Shown here in pieces: positions 9,506-18,185 of a stretch of 64,000 nt of DNA. The notes below the pieces were generated by a model. It was given only the letters and a program-made list of their open reading frames with translations. It had not been told where the DNA came from and searched no databases. The position numbers were made by a program, and so were the translations under genes. The stretch is from P36-A1 sp049478495 (GTDB lineage Bacteria > Bacillota_I > Bacilli_A > JAJDGJ01): NCBI RefSeq assembly GCF_049478495.1, contig NZ_CP168083.1, positions 434,001-498,000 of the forward strand. Direction: 5' to 3'. The first letter of the stretch is position 1. Every line of letters begins with the position of its first letter.

Positions 9506-9535
9506 TTGAACAAACACTAGTTGTTGTGGTATACT
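9506..9535 (+). promoter_or_regulatory. Sigma-A type promoter for the GyrI-like gene
   Basis: TTGAAC (9506-9511), an 18-base spacer and TATACT (9530-9535). The expected start is near 9542, leaving a leader of about 65 bases before AAGGAGGG and the ATG at 9609. Confidence 0.6.
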
Positions 9536-9608
9536 ATATAAGATAGATAAAATGATTATTTACAGAATTTTAACAAAATAATATTATCTTTATAAGGAGG
9601 GAATTAGC

Positions 9609-10112
9609 ATGGGAGAAGTTGTATATACAGCTGAACGTGTTTTACCATCACTATACTTTGTAGGTAAGAAAATGGACGAAAAAGATGGTTTAGGTAATAA
9701 ATCTACAATTGCATTTAGAGATGAAGTAATTGAGAGTAAACAATTAGAAATTTTAAAAGAATTAGAAGGTAATTTTGATGATTCATTAACTTGTTTAATG
9801 ATTAATGAAGAAGATTTTTCTTATTGGGTAGGTTACTTTTTTGAAAAAAGTAGTAATATTCCTGATGGGTTTGATTATATGGAATTACCTAAAAGCAGAG
9901 TAGTGGTTACTTGGCTTAAAGGAAAACAATCAACATCTGATCTATATGGTCAGGATGCTATAGCACAAAGTTTATTAGCCCTAAAAAATGCAGATATAAT
10001 TAAAGATGTCAACTTTGATAGAGTTCATTATTACTATGAACGTTATGATAATAGAAGATTTAATTTTTCAAATGATGAAACTATCTTAGATTATGGTTTT
10101 TATATTCAATAA
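9609..10112 (+). CDS. GyrI-like small-molecule-binding (effector-binding) domain protein
   Basis: 167 residues, soluble. The C-terminal half (strands around SRVVVTWLKG, then YYYERYDNRRFNFSND and DYGFYIQ) has the pattern of the GyrI/AraC-effector-binding fold, in which an acidic residue in an E-x-Y context lies near a final beta strand of the form (E/D)(I/Y)x(I/F)PI. There is no DNA-binding domain, so it would be a stand-alone ligand-binding protein. It has its own promoter and a strong AAGGAGGG site. The assignment rests on fold-like pattern, not on a decisive motif. Confidence 0.6.
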   Translation: MGEVVYTAERVLPSLYFVGKKMDEKDGLGNKSTIAFRDEVIESKQLEILKELEGNFDDSLTCLMINEEDFSYWVGYFFEKSSNIPDGFDYMELPKSRVVVTWLKGKQSTSDLYGQDAIAQSLLALKNADIIKDVNFDRVHYYYERYDNRRFNFSNDETILDYGFYIQ

Positions 10113-10191
10113 ACAATTTTATTTTCTAAAATAATATATGCTTATTCAAAAAAGCATGGTATAATTATCAAAAAAATAAGGAGTGTCAGTA

Positions 10192-10317
10192 ATGGATAAT
10201 AATTTAGCCATTTTGCTTATATTATTACTTGTAATATTTATAGCAATATTTGCTTGTATCTTCACTATTTCTAATGCAGTTGGAAATTCAATTAGAATGG
10301 AATCAGAAGAAGAATAA
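10192..10317 (+). CDS. 41-residue single-TM microprotein with acidic tail
   Basis: The ATG is preceded by AAGGAGTG at a good distance. It encodes a short polar start, one long hydrophobic helix (about residues 5-27) and a tail ending ESEEE. It ends 4 bases before a bidirectional terminator. Composition and ribosome site support a real gene, with no known family. It may share the transcript of the GyrI-like gene, 79 bases upstream. Confidence 0.55.
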   Translation: MDNNLAILLILLLVIFIAIFACIFTISNAVGNSIRMESEEE

Positions 10318-10320
10318 AAT

Positions 10321-10350
10321 AAAAAAGGAGATTTATTTCTCCTTTTTTTT
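10321..10350. terminator. Bidirectional intrinsic terminator
   Basis: AAAAAAGGAG-8nt-CTCCTTTTTTTT. The T-run on one strand and A-run on the other let it serve both the rightward microprotein gene and the leftward HEAT-repeat gene. Confidence 0.85.
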
Positions 10351-10364
10351 ATGCCTTTATATAA

Positions 10365-11138
10365 TTACTTTTCAATATAATTATTAACTTTTGTATGATT
10401 ATCAATATATTTAACTAAAGCTTTAGCTTCATTACTTACCATTGAGTTTTCATCATTATTTTGTACATTTAATAAGTAATTCATAACCTTTGCAACTTCT
10501 TGAGGTCTTTGAATTGCCATTTCTTTAAACACTTGTAAAGCTTGCTTTCTAACATCTGGTGTTCGATCCTTTAACATTTCAATAATTATTTCTAAATAAG
10601 ATTTTAAAGCATCAGGATTATAAGATGCTACTTTAGTAGCAGCCCATGCTACAGCTTCCCTAACCGTAGGATTATTATCACTTCTCATATTGATTATTTT
10701 AGCTAAGTTTGGCTCAATTGCTTTAAAATCAGCAGTTGATATTCTTGCTAATGCATGGATAGCTTTAACCCTTAATTCAGGTTTTTCATCATCTAAAAAC
10801 TTAGTAATCTTATTAATGTTTGGATAGACTAAAGTATAGTATCCCATTCCGATTTCACCTAAAAACCATAATGAATGAGCTTTAATAGCAACAACATCAG
10901 AATCTAATAGTTTGTATAATTGATCTACTAAAGGTTGATCCTGATCTAATCTAGTTAATTCCATTAAAGTTAAACCTTTTAAGATTGTTTTTTCATCATT
11001 ACTTTTAAGCATTTCGATAATATCATTAGTACTTATTGCTTGATCATGTAATTGTCTTTCTTCTTTATGAGGATTAGACAATTCCTTTATTTGTTCACTA
11101 GTTCTTTTGTTTGGTTGATTAATATTTTTGTTTGACAT
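10365..11138 (-). CDS. HEAT-repeat domain protein
   Basis: 257 residues. After about 40 polar residues, the protein is built from roughly five tandem helical pairs of HEAT/Armadillo type, for example LDSDVVAIKAHSLWFLGEIG, DDEKPELRVKAIHALARIS, DNNPTVREAVAWAATKVA and KDRTPDVRKQALQVFKEMA. The fold is a protein-protein interaction scaffold, and some relatives are DNA-glycosylase-like (AlkD) or phycobilin-lyase-like; nothing here points to either. It is soluble, with GGGAGTGG before the start. Its partner is unknown. Confidence 0.8.
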   Translation of the reverse strand: MSNKNINQPNKRTSEQIKELSNPHKEERQLHDQAISTNDIIEMLKSNDEKTILKGLTLMELTRLDQDQPLVDQLYKLLDSDVVAIKAHSLWFLGEIGMGYYTLVYPNINKITKFLDDEKPELRVKAIHALARISTADFKAIEPNLAKIINMRSDNNPTVREAVAWAATKVASYNPDALKSYLEIIIEMLKDRTPDVRKQALQVFKEMAIQRPQEVAKVMNYLLNVQNNDENSMVSNEAKALVKYIDNHTKVNNYIEK

Positions 11139-11223
11139 AAAATTCCACTCCCTCTTTCTCTGATATTAAAAAAATTATAACATGAAAAGTTATAAGTAAC
11201 CTTAGATATGCTATATAAGGTTA

Positions 11224-11256
11224 AAGAAAAACACTTAAGATAATTCTCAAGTGTTT
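11224..11256 (-). terminator. Intrinsic terminator of the typA transcript
   Basis: Stem AAACACTT.AGA / TCT.AAGTGTTT followed, on the minus strand, by TTTTTCTTT. It overlaps the stop codon of the tail-anchored gene at 11255. Confidence 0.75.
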
Positions 11257-11875
11257 ATTTTATATTTAATAAAATTAAAGTAATACTTATTAATACTAAT
11301 AAAATAATAATAACTATTGTATAGTAGCGATTGATTTTAGGATTTAAAGATTCAAAACGATCTTCAAAGTTAAAGTAATTATCTTTACGTTTTTTCTTAC
11401 GATAAGCTTCAACATGACTGTTAGAAACTTGATCCATTTGTAAAGTATAACTTAATCTTTGTTGTTTTTCACCAACAGTATTAGTTGTTGTAGTTTTTTT
11501 ATCCTTATTACTAGCGCGACTTTTAATAACTCTAATTTCTGGAGATTTTTTAACATCATCAGTCTGCGGTCTTTTAACAACACTTTTTTCATTATCCTTT
11601 AAAGAAGTAATTGGCTTAGAAGGCGTTACTTTAGTTTTAGATAAAGGCTTGTTGTCAGAATTAATTTTTTTGATAATAGCTTTTTTAGCTTGTTCTCTTT
11701 CCTTGCGCTTTTGTTCAATTTGTTCAGACAATAAATCAGGGTGCTTCTTAAAAAAGTCTTCTCGTTTTTTTTGAGATTCCTTTAATTTAGCAATGTTAAT
11801 ATTCATTGTATATGATTGATCTTTATTCTCGCTAGTCTTAGTTAACGGTTTGCTTTTTACTTCATCATCATTCAA
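11255..11875 (-). CDS. Lys-rich cytoplasmic protein with C-terminal membrane anchor
   Basis: 206 residues. About 175 highly charged, low-complexity residues (Lys, Glu, Thr, Ser, with a likely coiled coil at 28-65) are followed by one strongly hydrophobic helix at the very C-terminus. This is the topology of a tail-anchored protein facing the cytoplasm. It starts with TTG directly after the typA stop codon, with AGAGGTGAT properly spaced inside the typA end, so it is translationally coupled to typA. A similar design recurs at 24115. I recognise no family. Confidence 0.6.
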   Translation of the reverse strand: MNDDEVKSKPLTKTSENKDQSYTMNINIAKLKESQKKREDFFKKHPDLLSEQIEQKRKEREQAKKAIIKKINSDNKPLSKTKVTPSKPITSLKDNEKSVVKRPQTDDVKKSPEIRVIKSRASNKDKKTTTTNTVGEKQQRLSYTLQMDQVSNSHVEAYRKKKRKDNYFNFEDRFESLNPKINRYYTIVIIILLVLISITLILLNIK

Positions 11876-13687
11876 TTAGATCACCTCTAGATTGTTTATT
11901 TTGTTAGCTCTCTTTCTATCATTATCTTTTAAATGCTTTTTACGAATTCTAATAGTTTCAGGAGTGATTTCAACCAACTCATCATCCTCTATAAACGCAA
12001 GAGCCTCTTCTAATGTCATGATAATAGGGTTACCTAATTTAATTGCATCATCAGTACCACTAGCACGAACATTAGTAAGTTTTTTATTTTTAGTTGGATT
12101 TACAACAAGGTCATTATCTCTTGAGTTTAAACCAACTACCATACCTTCATATACTTTAGTACCAGGTGTTACAAACATTGTACCACGTTCAGATAAATTC
12201 ATTAATGAATATCCCATGGCATCACCATCAACACCTGATACAAATACACCATTCTTACGTCCATCTAAAGCACCTTTATATGGTTGGTAGCTATCAAATA
12301 TTTTTACCATAATACCTTCACCATGAGTATCATTGATAAAAGTTGTATTATAACCAATTAAAGATCTAGTTGGTACAAGATACTCTAATCTTATCATAGC
12401 ATTTTTTGGCATCATGTTAAGCATTTCACCTTTTTTAAGATTTAATGTATTGATGATTGTACCAGAATATTCTTCAGGAACATCAATTGTAACTCTTTCA
12501 ATAGGTTCATGAATTTTTCCATTAATTTCGCGATAAATAACTTCAGGTTTAGAAACTGCAATTTCAAATCCTTCACGACGCATGTTTTCTAAAAGAATAG
12601 ATAAGTGTAATTCACCACGTCCACTAACTTTAAATCCATCAGCAGCACTATCAAGGTTTTCTACAGTTAATCCAACATTAACCTCTAATTCTTTATCTAA
12701 ACGATCTTTAATATTTCTAGTAGTTAAATACTTACCTTCTTGACCAGCAAAAGGTGATTTATTAACTAAGAAGTTCATTGCCATTGTAGGTTTTTCAATA
12801 TTAATTAATTCTAAAGGTTGAGGATCATTTTCATCACAAATTGTTTCACCAATTGTAATATCATCAATTCCAGAAATAACAACTATATCATTTGCAACAG
12901 CTTTTTTGACAGAAACTCTATTTAAACCTTCATATACAAAAACTTTATTAACTTTCTTTTTAACAAGTTGTCCTTCAACATTATTTACTAAGACATTTTG
13001 ACCTTCTTCAATAGTCCCTTGAAATAATCTACCTATTCCAAGACGCCCTATAAAGTTGTCATATGCAAGAGAAGAAATTTGTAATTGAGTAGGTTTTTCT
13101 ACTAATGTATCATCAATACTTACATGTTCAATTATTGTATTAAATAAAGGAGTTAAATCATTATAATCATCATTTAAATCATATTTAACAATACCTTGTT
13201 TAGCAATTCCAAACAATGTTGGGAATTCTAATTGTTTATCATTAGCATCTAATTCAATAAATAATTCCATAACTTCATCAATAACTTCAATAGCTCTTTG
13301 ATCAGGTTTATCAATTTTATTGATTAATAAGATAGGATTAATACCTAATTCAAGAGATTTTGAAAGCACAAAACGTGTTTGTGGCATTACCCCTTCAGCA
13401 CTATCGACTAATAAAATTACTGTATCAACAGTCTTGATAATACGTTCAACTTCACTTGAGAAGTCCGCGTGTCCAGGAGTGTCAACGATATTAATTTTAT
13501 AATCCTTATACTTAATACTACAGTTCTTAGAATATATTGTAATACCTCTTTCTTTTTCAAGGTCATTACTGTCCATAACTTGGTTATGAGCTTCCATTGT
13601 ATTACTTTGACTCAAAAATGCATCTACTAGAGTCGATTTACCAGCATCAACGTGTGCGATTACTGCGATGTTTATTATTTTATTCAT
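11876..13687 (-). CDS. typA: Ribosome-associated GTPase TypA/BipA
   Basis: About 603 residues. It is an EF-G-like translational GTPase: G1 AHVDAGKS near residues 10-17, G3 DTPGHADFSSE, G4 NKIDKPDQR, then domains II, III, V and the BipA-specific C-terminus (GYSLMNLSERGTMFV onward). It binds the 70S ribosome and helps 50S assembly under stress. Frames upstream reach a TTG at 13711, but the canonical MNKIINIAVIAHVD start at 13687 has GGTG before it. The G1 histidine of many homologues (HVDHGKT) is Ala-Gly here, which is acceptable in this superfamily. Confidence 0.94.
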   Translation of the reverse strand: MNKIINIAVIAHVDAGKSTLVDAFLSQSNTMEAHNQVMDSNDLEKERGITIYSKNCSIKYKDYKINIVDTPGHADFSSEVERIIKTVDTVILLVDSAEGVMPQTRFVLSKSLELGINPILLINKIDKPDQRAIEVIDEVMELFIELDANDKQLEFPTLFGIAKQGIVKYDLNDDYNDLTPLFNTIIEHVSIDDTLVEKPTQLQISSLAYDNFIGRLGIGRLFQGTIEEGQNVLVNNVEGQLVKKKVNKVFVYEGLNRVSVKKAVANDIVVISGIDDITIGETICDENDPQPLELINIEKPTMAMNFLVNKSPFAGQEGKYLTTRNIKDRLDKELEVNVGLTVENLDSAADGFKVSGRGELHLSILLENMRREGFEIAVSKPEVIYREINGKIHEPIERVTIDVPEEYSGTIINTLNLKKGEMLNMMPKNAMIRLEYLVPTRSLIGYNTTFINDTHGEGIMVKIFDSYQPYKGALDGRKNGVFVSGVDGDAMGYSLMNLSERGTMFVTPGTKVYEGMVVGLNSRDNDLVVNPTKNKKLTNVRASGTDDAIKLGNPIIMTLEEALAFIEDDELVEITPETIRIRKKHLKDNDRKRANKINNLEVI

Positions 13688-13749
13688 TAATTTTTCACCA
13701 TGTCTTTCCAACTTATTATTGTAAACTATTACAGCATAATATGCAATAA

Positions 13750-14706
13750 CTATTCTTCTACTAAAAAATTAGGTTTCTTAACTCTATAAGGTTCATTAGT
13801 TAAAGAATTAATACCCAAACAACCACTACTTAGTAGAATTAGATCGACTAAATCCTTAGGTCTTTTTAATAAAAATTTACCACTGTCAACTATATAATCA
13901 AATCCTAAATTTAGTTCTTCAATCATTTTACTAACATTTTCAGTGCTTATTTCATCACTTTCAATACGATTAATAAACCTTTGAACATTTTCATAATATT
14001 CAACTACAAATTTAGAATTAGATTTTGTAAGCAATTCTCCATCACTTATAATCTTATCATCTGCATAAATTAAATCAGATGCTTGTTTTTGATAATAAGT
14101 TTCTAAATTTAAATATTTTTGATAAAGTTCTTTATCTAAAATATAAAAATCATTATTAAAATTAAAAAAAGCAATTTGAGCTAAATCTAATTTGAAAGAA
14201 GGATAATTATCAATTACCATACCTTCTTTATTTATTTTAACCTCATAATTTTCAGGTTTAGAGAAAAATACATTATTCTCTACTTTAATTGGAGAAGCTA
14301 ACTTCATCCAAATTAAAAACGTTTGTGATTCATCATTTTCACATTTAATTATTAAATATGGAAATGATATAGTAGCAGCTTCAAGTAAACTTAAAGAAGC
14401 TTGTGTTTCATTCATCTTTTCAATATAATCAATTTTACTGTCTTGATCTAAATACATAAATCCAGCAAAATTATCATGGTTATTATAATCCTTAATATGT
14501 ATCTCATCTAATAGTTCAATTAAATGGTCTTTTATAACATTCTCAAAGAAATTTTCCAAACTTTTAGCATAATCAAAGGTGCTTAGTGAGACCAACGAAT
14601 CGTTTTCAAAGAGATAAATTCTTTCCTCTTTATTAAACTTAGGTCTTTTAGCACCATAAAATTCTGTATTAGTTATTTCACTTTTTAAAAAATCTACAAT
14701 ATTCAT
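13750..14706 (-). CDS. DUF4868 / KwaB-like protein (candidate Kiwa effector)
   Basis: 318 residues, close to the usual KwaB length. I see no enzyme motif. The C-terminal two-thirds follows the DUF4868 pattern: a pair of strands (QIAFFNFNNDFYILDK), an aromatic helix (residues about 195-215), a helix with an IISD-type turn, then a run (RPKDLVDLILLSSGCLGINS) ending in LTNEPYRVKKPNF. The last stretch resembles the (S/N)xLTgxxYxVxxK ending common to this family. KwaB acts with the membrane protein KwaA in Kiwa anti-phage defence. The 4-TM gene immediately upstream (8-base gap) matches that order. The assignment is by pattern recognition and needs profile confirmation; otherwise it is a hypothetical protein. 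Confidence 0.5.
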   Translation of the reverse strand: MNIVDFLKSEITNTEFYGAKRPKFNKEERIYLFENDSLVSLSTFDYAKSLENFFENVIKDHLIELLDEIHIKDYNNHDNFAGFMYLDQDSKIDYIEKMNETQASLSLLEAATISFPYLIIKCENDESQTFLIWMKLASPIKVENNVFFSKPENYEVKINKEGMVIDNYPSFKLDLAQIAFFNFNNDFYILDKELYQKYLNLETYYQKQASDLIYADDKIISDGELLTKSNSKFVVEYYENVQRFINRIESDEISTENVSKMIEELNLGFDYIVDSGKFLLKRPKDLVDLILLSSGCLGINSLTNEPYRVKKPNFLVEE

Positions 14707-14714
14707 ATATACTC

Positions 14715-15197
14715 CTAATCTTTTGTTGTGTATTCTGCATCAAAGACATCTTGTTCTTTGATTTTACTACTACTGCTTGTTATAGGCTCACTCTTACTAC
14801 TAGGTTTATCTGATCCAAAAGTACTGTAGTAATAAGTTCTTTGACTAGAAGAGTGGTTAGTTTGAATGCTTGGTCCAGTATTTAATAAAAGCAAGATAGC
14901 AAGATCAGCAATTATAAATGGAACAATTAAGGTAGACCCTCTCATAGCTGCCATATGCAAAAGCATTAACAAAATTGGGAAGTAAGCTGAGTTTGAAAAT
15001 TTAAATAATATTAATAATGTATAAATACTTAATAAAATTGTAACAAAAACGAATCCAAATCCATCGATGTTATATACCCCATACTGAAATAAAGTACTTA
15101 CTCTTAAAATAACATTAAATACAACAATACCCCATGAAACCATGCTCAGTATTAAACTGATTAAAAATGCCATAGTTTTATTTTTTCCACTTATCAT
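14715..15197 (-). CDS. Four-TM membrane protein, KwaA-like by context
   Basis: About 160 residues with four hydrophobic helices (roughly 10-32, 45-65, 70-88, 92-110), then a 50-residue Ser/Thr/Lys-rich cytoplasmic tail ending in acidic residues. It precedes and is closely linked to the DUF4868-like gene, the order and topology of kwaA-kwaB. Upstream TTG codons (15206, 15209) are possible starts but sit too close to GGGAG; the ATG at 15197 has a slightly long spacing. The sequence is low in motifs, so the KwaA label rests on topology and neighbour only. The long disordered tail would be unusual for KwaA. Confidence 0.45.
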   Translation of the reverse strand: MISGKNKTMAFLISLILSMVSWGIVVFNVILRVSTLFQYGVYNIDGFGFVFVTILLSIYTLLILFKFSNSAYFPILLMLLHMAAMRGSTLIVPFIIADLAILLLLNTGPSIQTNHSSSQRTYYYSTFGSDKPSSKSEPITSSSSKIKEQDVFDAEYTTKD

Positions 15198-15501
15198 TTT
15201 AAGCAACAACTCCCTTTCCTATGTATAAATATTATCATAACTAAGTTATAGTTGTATGTAAATTATAAGAATAAAATTAAAAAAAATTTCAAAAAAAGTA
15301 TTAATTAGAACTATAAAGCATAATATAGGTGAATATTTACAATTAATAGCCTGTTTTTAGAAAAAAATTACGTGTGTTATTCTATTGTATATAGAGAATA
15401 AGGACAAAAGTAGATTGAATAAGTTACTTATTATTGTTATAATTACTATGTTAATTTAAGGGTATCATATAATATTACAAAAATTTATGGAGGTTTATCG
15501 A
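15198..15501. other. Divergent control region upstream of metK
   Basis: A 304-bp AT-rich stretch. It holds the metK promoter at 15415-15443 and the metK ribosome site. I looked for S-box or SMK-type SAM riboswitch structure (GC-rich P1 with k-turn, or an SD-sequestering stem) and saw none. Confidence 0.5.
15415..15443 (+). promoter_or_regulatory. metK promoter
   Basis: TTGAAT (15415-15420), a 17-base spacer and a perfect TATAAT (15438-15443). The start is expected near 15450, giving a leader of about 50 bases. Confidence 0.75.
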
Positions 15502-16674
15502 ATGAAAGAATTAAAATTATTCACTTCAGAATCAGTATCTGAAGGACATCCTGACAAAGTTTGTGACCAAATTAGTGATGCCATTTTGGACGCTTGTTTA
15601 GAACAAGATCCTTATTCACGTGTAGCATGTGAAACATTTGCAACTACTGGAACAATTATTGTTGGTGGAGAATTAAGAACAAATGCAAAAGTGGACTTTG
15701 AAGCCATTGTAAGAAACAAGTTGAGAGAAATTGGTTATACTAGTGAAGAACTAGGAATTGGTTGCGATACTTGTAGAGTAGAGATCCTAATACACAACCA
15801 ATCATCTGATATTGCCTTAGGAGTAGATGAAACAACAAATACAAGTAAAGTAATTGGAGCTGGAGATCAAGGAATTATGTTTGGTTTTGCATGTAAAGAA
15901 ACATCTGGATACATGCCTTTACCAATTGTACTTTCACACAATCTTGTTAGAGAAGCTAGTATGCAAAGAAAAAGTGGTTTGTTTAAATGGTCAAGACCAG
16001 ATATGAAATCACAAGTAACAATTGATTATACTGATGAAACTAATCCAAAAGTACACACAGTTTTAATGTCAATTCAACATGATGAAGATTATAATCATGA
16101 TCAGTTTGTAGCTTATATTAAAGAACATATTATAAAAAAAGTATTATCTGAATATGAAGTTGATACAAGTGAATACGAAGTGTTGATTAATCCAACAGGT
16201 CGATTTGTAATAGGTGGACCACATGGTGATGCTGGTTTAACTGGAAGAAAAATTATAGTAGACACTTATGGAGGATATTCAAGACATGGAGGCGGAGCCT
16301 TTTCAGGAAAAGATGCAACTAAAGTAGATAGAAGTGCAGCTTATGCAGCACGTTGGGTTGCGAAAAATGTTGTTGCAGCCGGATTTGCAGATAAATGTGA
16401 AATACAACTATCTTATGCAATAGGTGTAGCCCATCCAGTATCAATTCTAATTGAAACTTTTGGAACAAATCACATAGAAGAATTTAGAATTGCCCAAGCA
16501 ATTAGAGAAAACTTTGATTTAACACCATCAGGTATTATAGATGCATTACAACTAAAAAGACCAATATTCTCAAACACAGCAGCATATGGTCACATGGGAC
16601 GTAAACATCCTGACTTTACATGGGAAAAGTTAGATAAAGTAGAAGAATTAAAAAACTACATTAAAGCAAACTAA
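15502..16674 (+). CDS. metK: S-adenosylmethionine synthetase MetK
   Basis: 390 residues, standard. It makes SAM from methionine and ATP in the cytoplasm as a tetramer. Signatures are GHPDKVCDQISDAILD near the N-terminus, GAGDQGIMFGFA (about residue 115) and the phosphate-binding GGGAFSGKDATKVDRSAAY (about 255-273). A frame extends to ATG 15487, but that ATG belongs to the GGAGGT ribosome site region; the start at 15502 gives the normal MKELKLFTSESVSEGHPDK N-terminus. It has its own promoter and terminator and supplies the methyl donor for the many methyltransferases in the window. Confidence 0.97.
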   Translation: MKELKLFTSESVSEGHPDKVCDQISDAILDACLEQDPYSRVACETFATTGTIIVGGELRTNAKVDFEAIVRNKLREIGYTSEELGIGCDTCRVEILIHNQSSDIALGVDETTNTSKVIGAGDQGIMFGFACKETSGYMPLPIVLSHNLVREASMQRKSGLFKWSRPDMKSQVTIDYTDETNPKVHTVLMSIQHDEDYNHDQFVAYIKEHIIKKVLSEYEVDTSEYEVLINPTGRFVIGGPHGDAGLTGRKIIVDTYGGYSRHGGGAFSGKDATKVDRSAAYAARWVAKNVVAAGFADKCEIQLSYAIGVAHPVSILIETFGTNHIEEFRIAQAIRENFDLTPSGIIDALQLKRPIFSNTAAYGHMGRKHPDFTWEKLDKVEELKNYIKAN

Positions 16675-16678
16675 CTTA

Positions 16679-16710
16679 AATTAAAAGCCACTATTATGTG
16701 GCTTTTAATT
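16679..16710 (+). terminator. Intrinsic terminator after metK
   Basis: Perfect 13-bp stem AATTAAAAGCCAC / GTGGCTTTTAATT with a 6-base loop; the T-rich tail is interrupted by AA. Confidence 0.8.
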
Positions 16711-16799
16711 ATTTAAAGTTAAAAATTAAAGAAAGAGTCAAAAAATAAAGTAAGTAAAGGCTTATTTAAGGAAAATTTACAAAAAATGCTAGTTAATTG

Positions 16800-16828
16800 T
16801 TGCAAAGTAAAATCTATTATGATATTAT
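16800..16828 (+). promoter_or_regulatory. Promoter of the tRNA cluster
   Basis: TTGCAA (16800-16805), 17 bases, TATTAT (16823-16828). The start is predicted about 20 bases before tRNA-Asn. Confidence 0.55.
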
Positions 16829-16853
16829 TAAGTAGCAGTAAAAACAACTACTT

Positions 16854-16928
16854 GCCTAAGTAGCTCAGCGGTAGAGCAATCGGCTGTTAACCGATCGGTC
16901 GTAGGTTCAATCCCTACCTTAGGCGCCA
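16854..16928 (+). tRNA. tRNA-Asn (GTT)
   Basis: Full cloverleaf: acceptor GCCTAAG/CTTAGGC, D stem GCTC/GAGC, anticodon stem ATCGG/CCGAT with loop CTGTTAA (anticodon GTT), T arm GTAGG-TTCAATC-CCTAC, discriminator G and encoded CCA. First of three tRNAs in one transcript. Confidence 0.97.
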
Positions 16929-16932
16929 TTAT

Positions 16933-17023
16933 GGAGTAGTACTCAAGCGGCTGAAGAGGTGCCCCTGCTAAGGGTATAGGTCTGGAAACGGGCGCGAGGG
17001 TTCAAATCCCTCCTACTCCGCCA
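16933..17023 (+). tRNA. tRNA-Ser (GCT)
   Basis: 91 nt with the long variable arm of class II tRNAs. Acceptor GGAGTAG/CTACTCC, anticodon loop CTGCTAA (anticodon GCT, reads AGC/AGU), T arm GAGGG-TTCAAAT-CCCTC, discriminator G and encoded CCA. It lies 4 bases after tRNA-Asn. Confidence 0.96.
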
Positions 17024-17028
17024 TTTAA

Positions 17029-17105
17029 GGCCCGTTGGTGAAGCGGTTGAACACACATGCCTTTCACGCATGCATACACGGGTTCGAATCCCGTACGGGT
17101 CACCA
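17029..17105 (+). tRNA. tRNA-Glu (TTC)
   Basis: 77 nt. Acceptor GGCCCGT/ACGGGTC, anticodon stem CATGC/GCATG with loop CTTTCAC (anticodon TTC), T arm CGGG-TTCGAAT-CCCG, encoded CCA. Third member of the cluster. Confidence 0.96.
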
Positions 17106-17115
17106 TTTAAAACAT

Positions 17116-17141
17116 AAAACTACCAGTTGGTAGTTTTTTTT
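17116..17141 (+). terminator. Intrinsic terminator of the tRNA cluster
   Basis: AAAACTACC-AGTT-GGTAGTTTT followed by further T. Confidence 0.9.
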
Positions 17142-17330
17142 GTATGCATTTATATTTTAAAAAGTAAAAACTACTTAAAGAATATAATATCTCAACTAAG
17201 TTTAAACAACAAAAAGAAATAAATAAAATATTACAAAAAAGTAAGATAAAAAGTTTAATTGTCATAAATAAGTAAGAAACTATTATTATAGATTTGATAA
17301 AATTTAATTACTATAGGTAAAAGGAGAAGT

Positions 17331-18185
17331 ATGATATACAAATTATCATACAAGATAAATATGGCAAGATTATTATTAACACAAGTATTTCCTTGGCTAT
17401 GGCCAATAAGAGAAAAACAAAAAAAGTATTGCTTTTATATGTTAATGAAATTTGATACTAATAAATATTCCTTAGCAAAAGATCATATATTTTTTAACAA
17501 TCTAGTATATGAATGCAAAACAGAGCTAATAAATTTAGAAAGTGGCTATGATATAAAATACCAACATAATAAAGTCCACAATCTTAAAATAGCAGCCAAA
17601 GCATTTAATGGATTAATTATAAAACCAAATGAAACCTTTTCCTTTTGGAAAGTACTATCATATTACTCTAAAAATGAACAATTCAAAGAAGGCTTAAATG
17701 TAATAAGAAATAAAATGAGCTTAATAAAAGGTGGAGGATTATGTCAAGTTAGCAATATGATATATGAAGTATTATTAAATACTGAACTAACAATAACTCA
17801 AAGACAAGGTCATGACTCATTATCCTTTCCAATCTTAAATCATGATAACTTACAAGGCATAGATGCAACAGTAAATGAAGGATGGTTAGATTTAAAAGCT
17901 ATTAATTCAACAATAAATACTTATCAACTTAAACTAGATGTAGATAACAGATACCTAAAAGTAGCAATATATTCAAAAATAAAACCACAATACACATATA
18001 AGCTTTATAACAATATAAAAGAATACTTGAAAATAGAAAATAAGTATTACTTTCATTGTTCTTTAGATAGAAAACAATATAAAAATAATATACTACATAA
18101 TAATGAAACCATAATAGAAGAGTATAAAGAAATAAATTTTCAAGAAAATCTTATACCTAAAGAAAGGATTAAAGATCATGAGTAA
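17331..18185 (+). CDS. VanW family protein
   Basis: 284 residues. The VanW core is clear: a FN..I..PNETFSFW segment (about 97-112), then GGGLCQVSNMIYEVLL (about 136-151) and QGHDSLSFP. There is no signal peptide, matching the VanW of vanB clusters rather than the secreted YoaR-type proteins. Its biochemical role is unknown. It overlaps the D-Ala-D-Ala ligase gene by 8 bases, so the two are co-translated, suggesting a wall-related job. AAAAGGAGAAGT precedes the start. Confidence 0.88.
   Translation: MIYKLSYKINMARLLLTQVFPWLWPIREKQKKYCFYMLMKFDTNKYSLAKDHIFFNNLVYECKTELINLESGYDIKYQHNKVHNLKIAAKAFNGLIIKPNETFSFWKVLSYYSKNEQFKEGLNVIRNKMSLIKGGGLCQVSNMIYEVLLNTELTITQRQGHDSLSFPILNHDNLQGIDATVNEGWLDLKAINSTINTYQLKLDVDNRYLKVAIYSKIKPQYTYKLYNNIKEYLKIENKYYFHCSLDRKQYKNNILHNNETIIEEYKEINFQENLIPKERIKDHE

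Noticed and set aside
11892..12290. 132-codon open frame opposite typA
   Set aside because: Antisense shadow of the well-supported typA gene, with no ribosome site of its own.
15198..15501. SAM riboswitch upstream of metK
   Set aside because: The leader is short (about 50 bases from the likely start) and AT-rich, and contains neither an S-box multi-stem core nor an SD-sequestering SMK stem.
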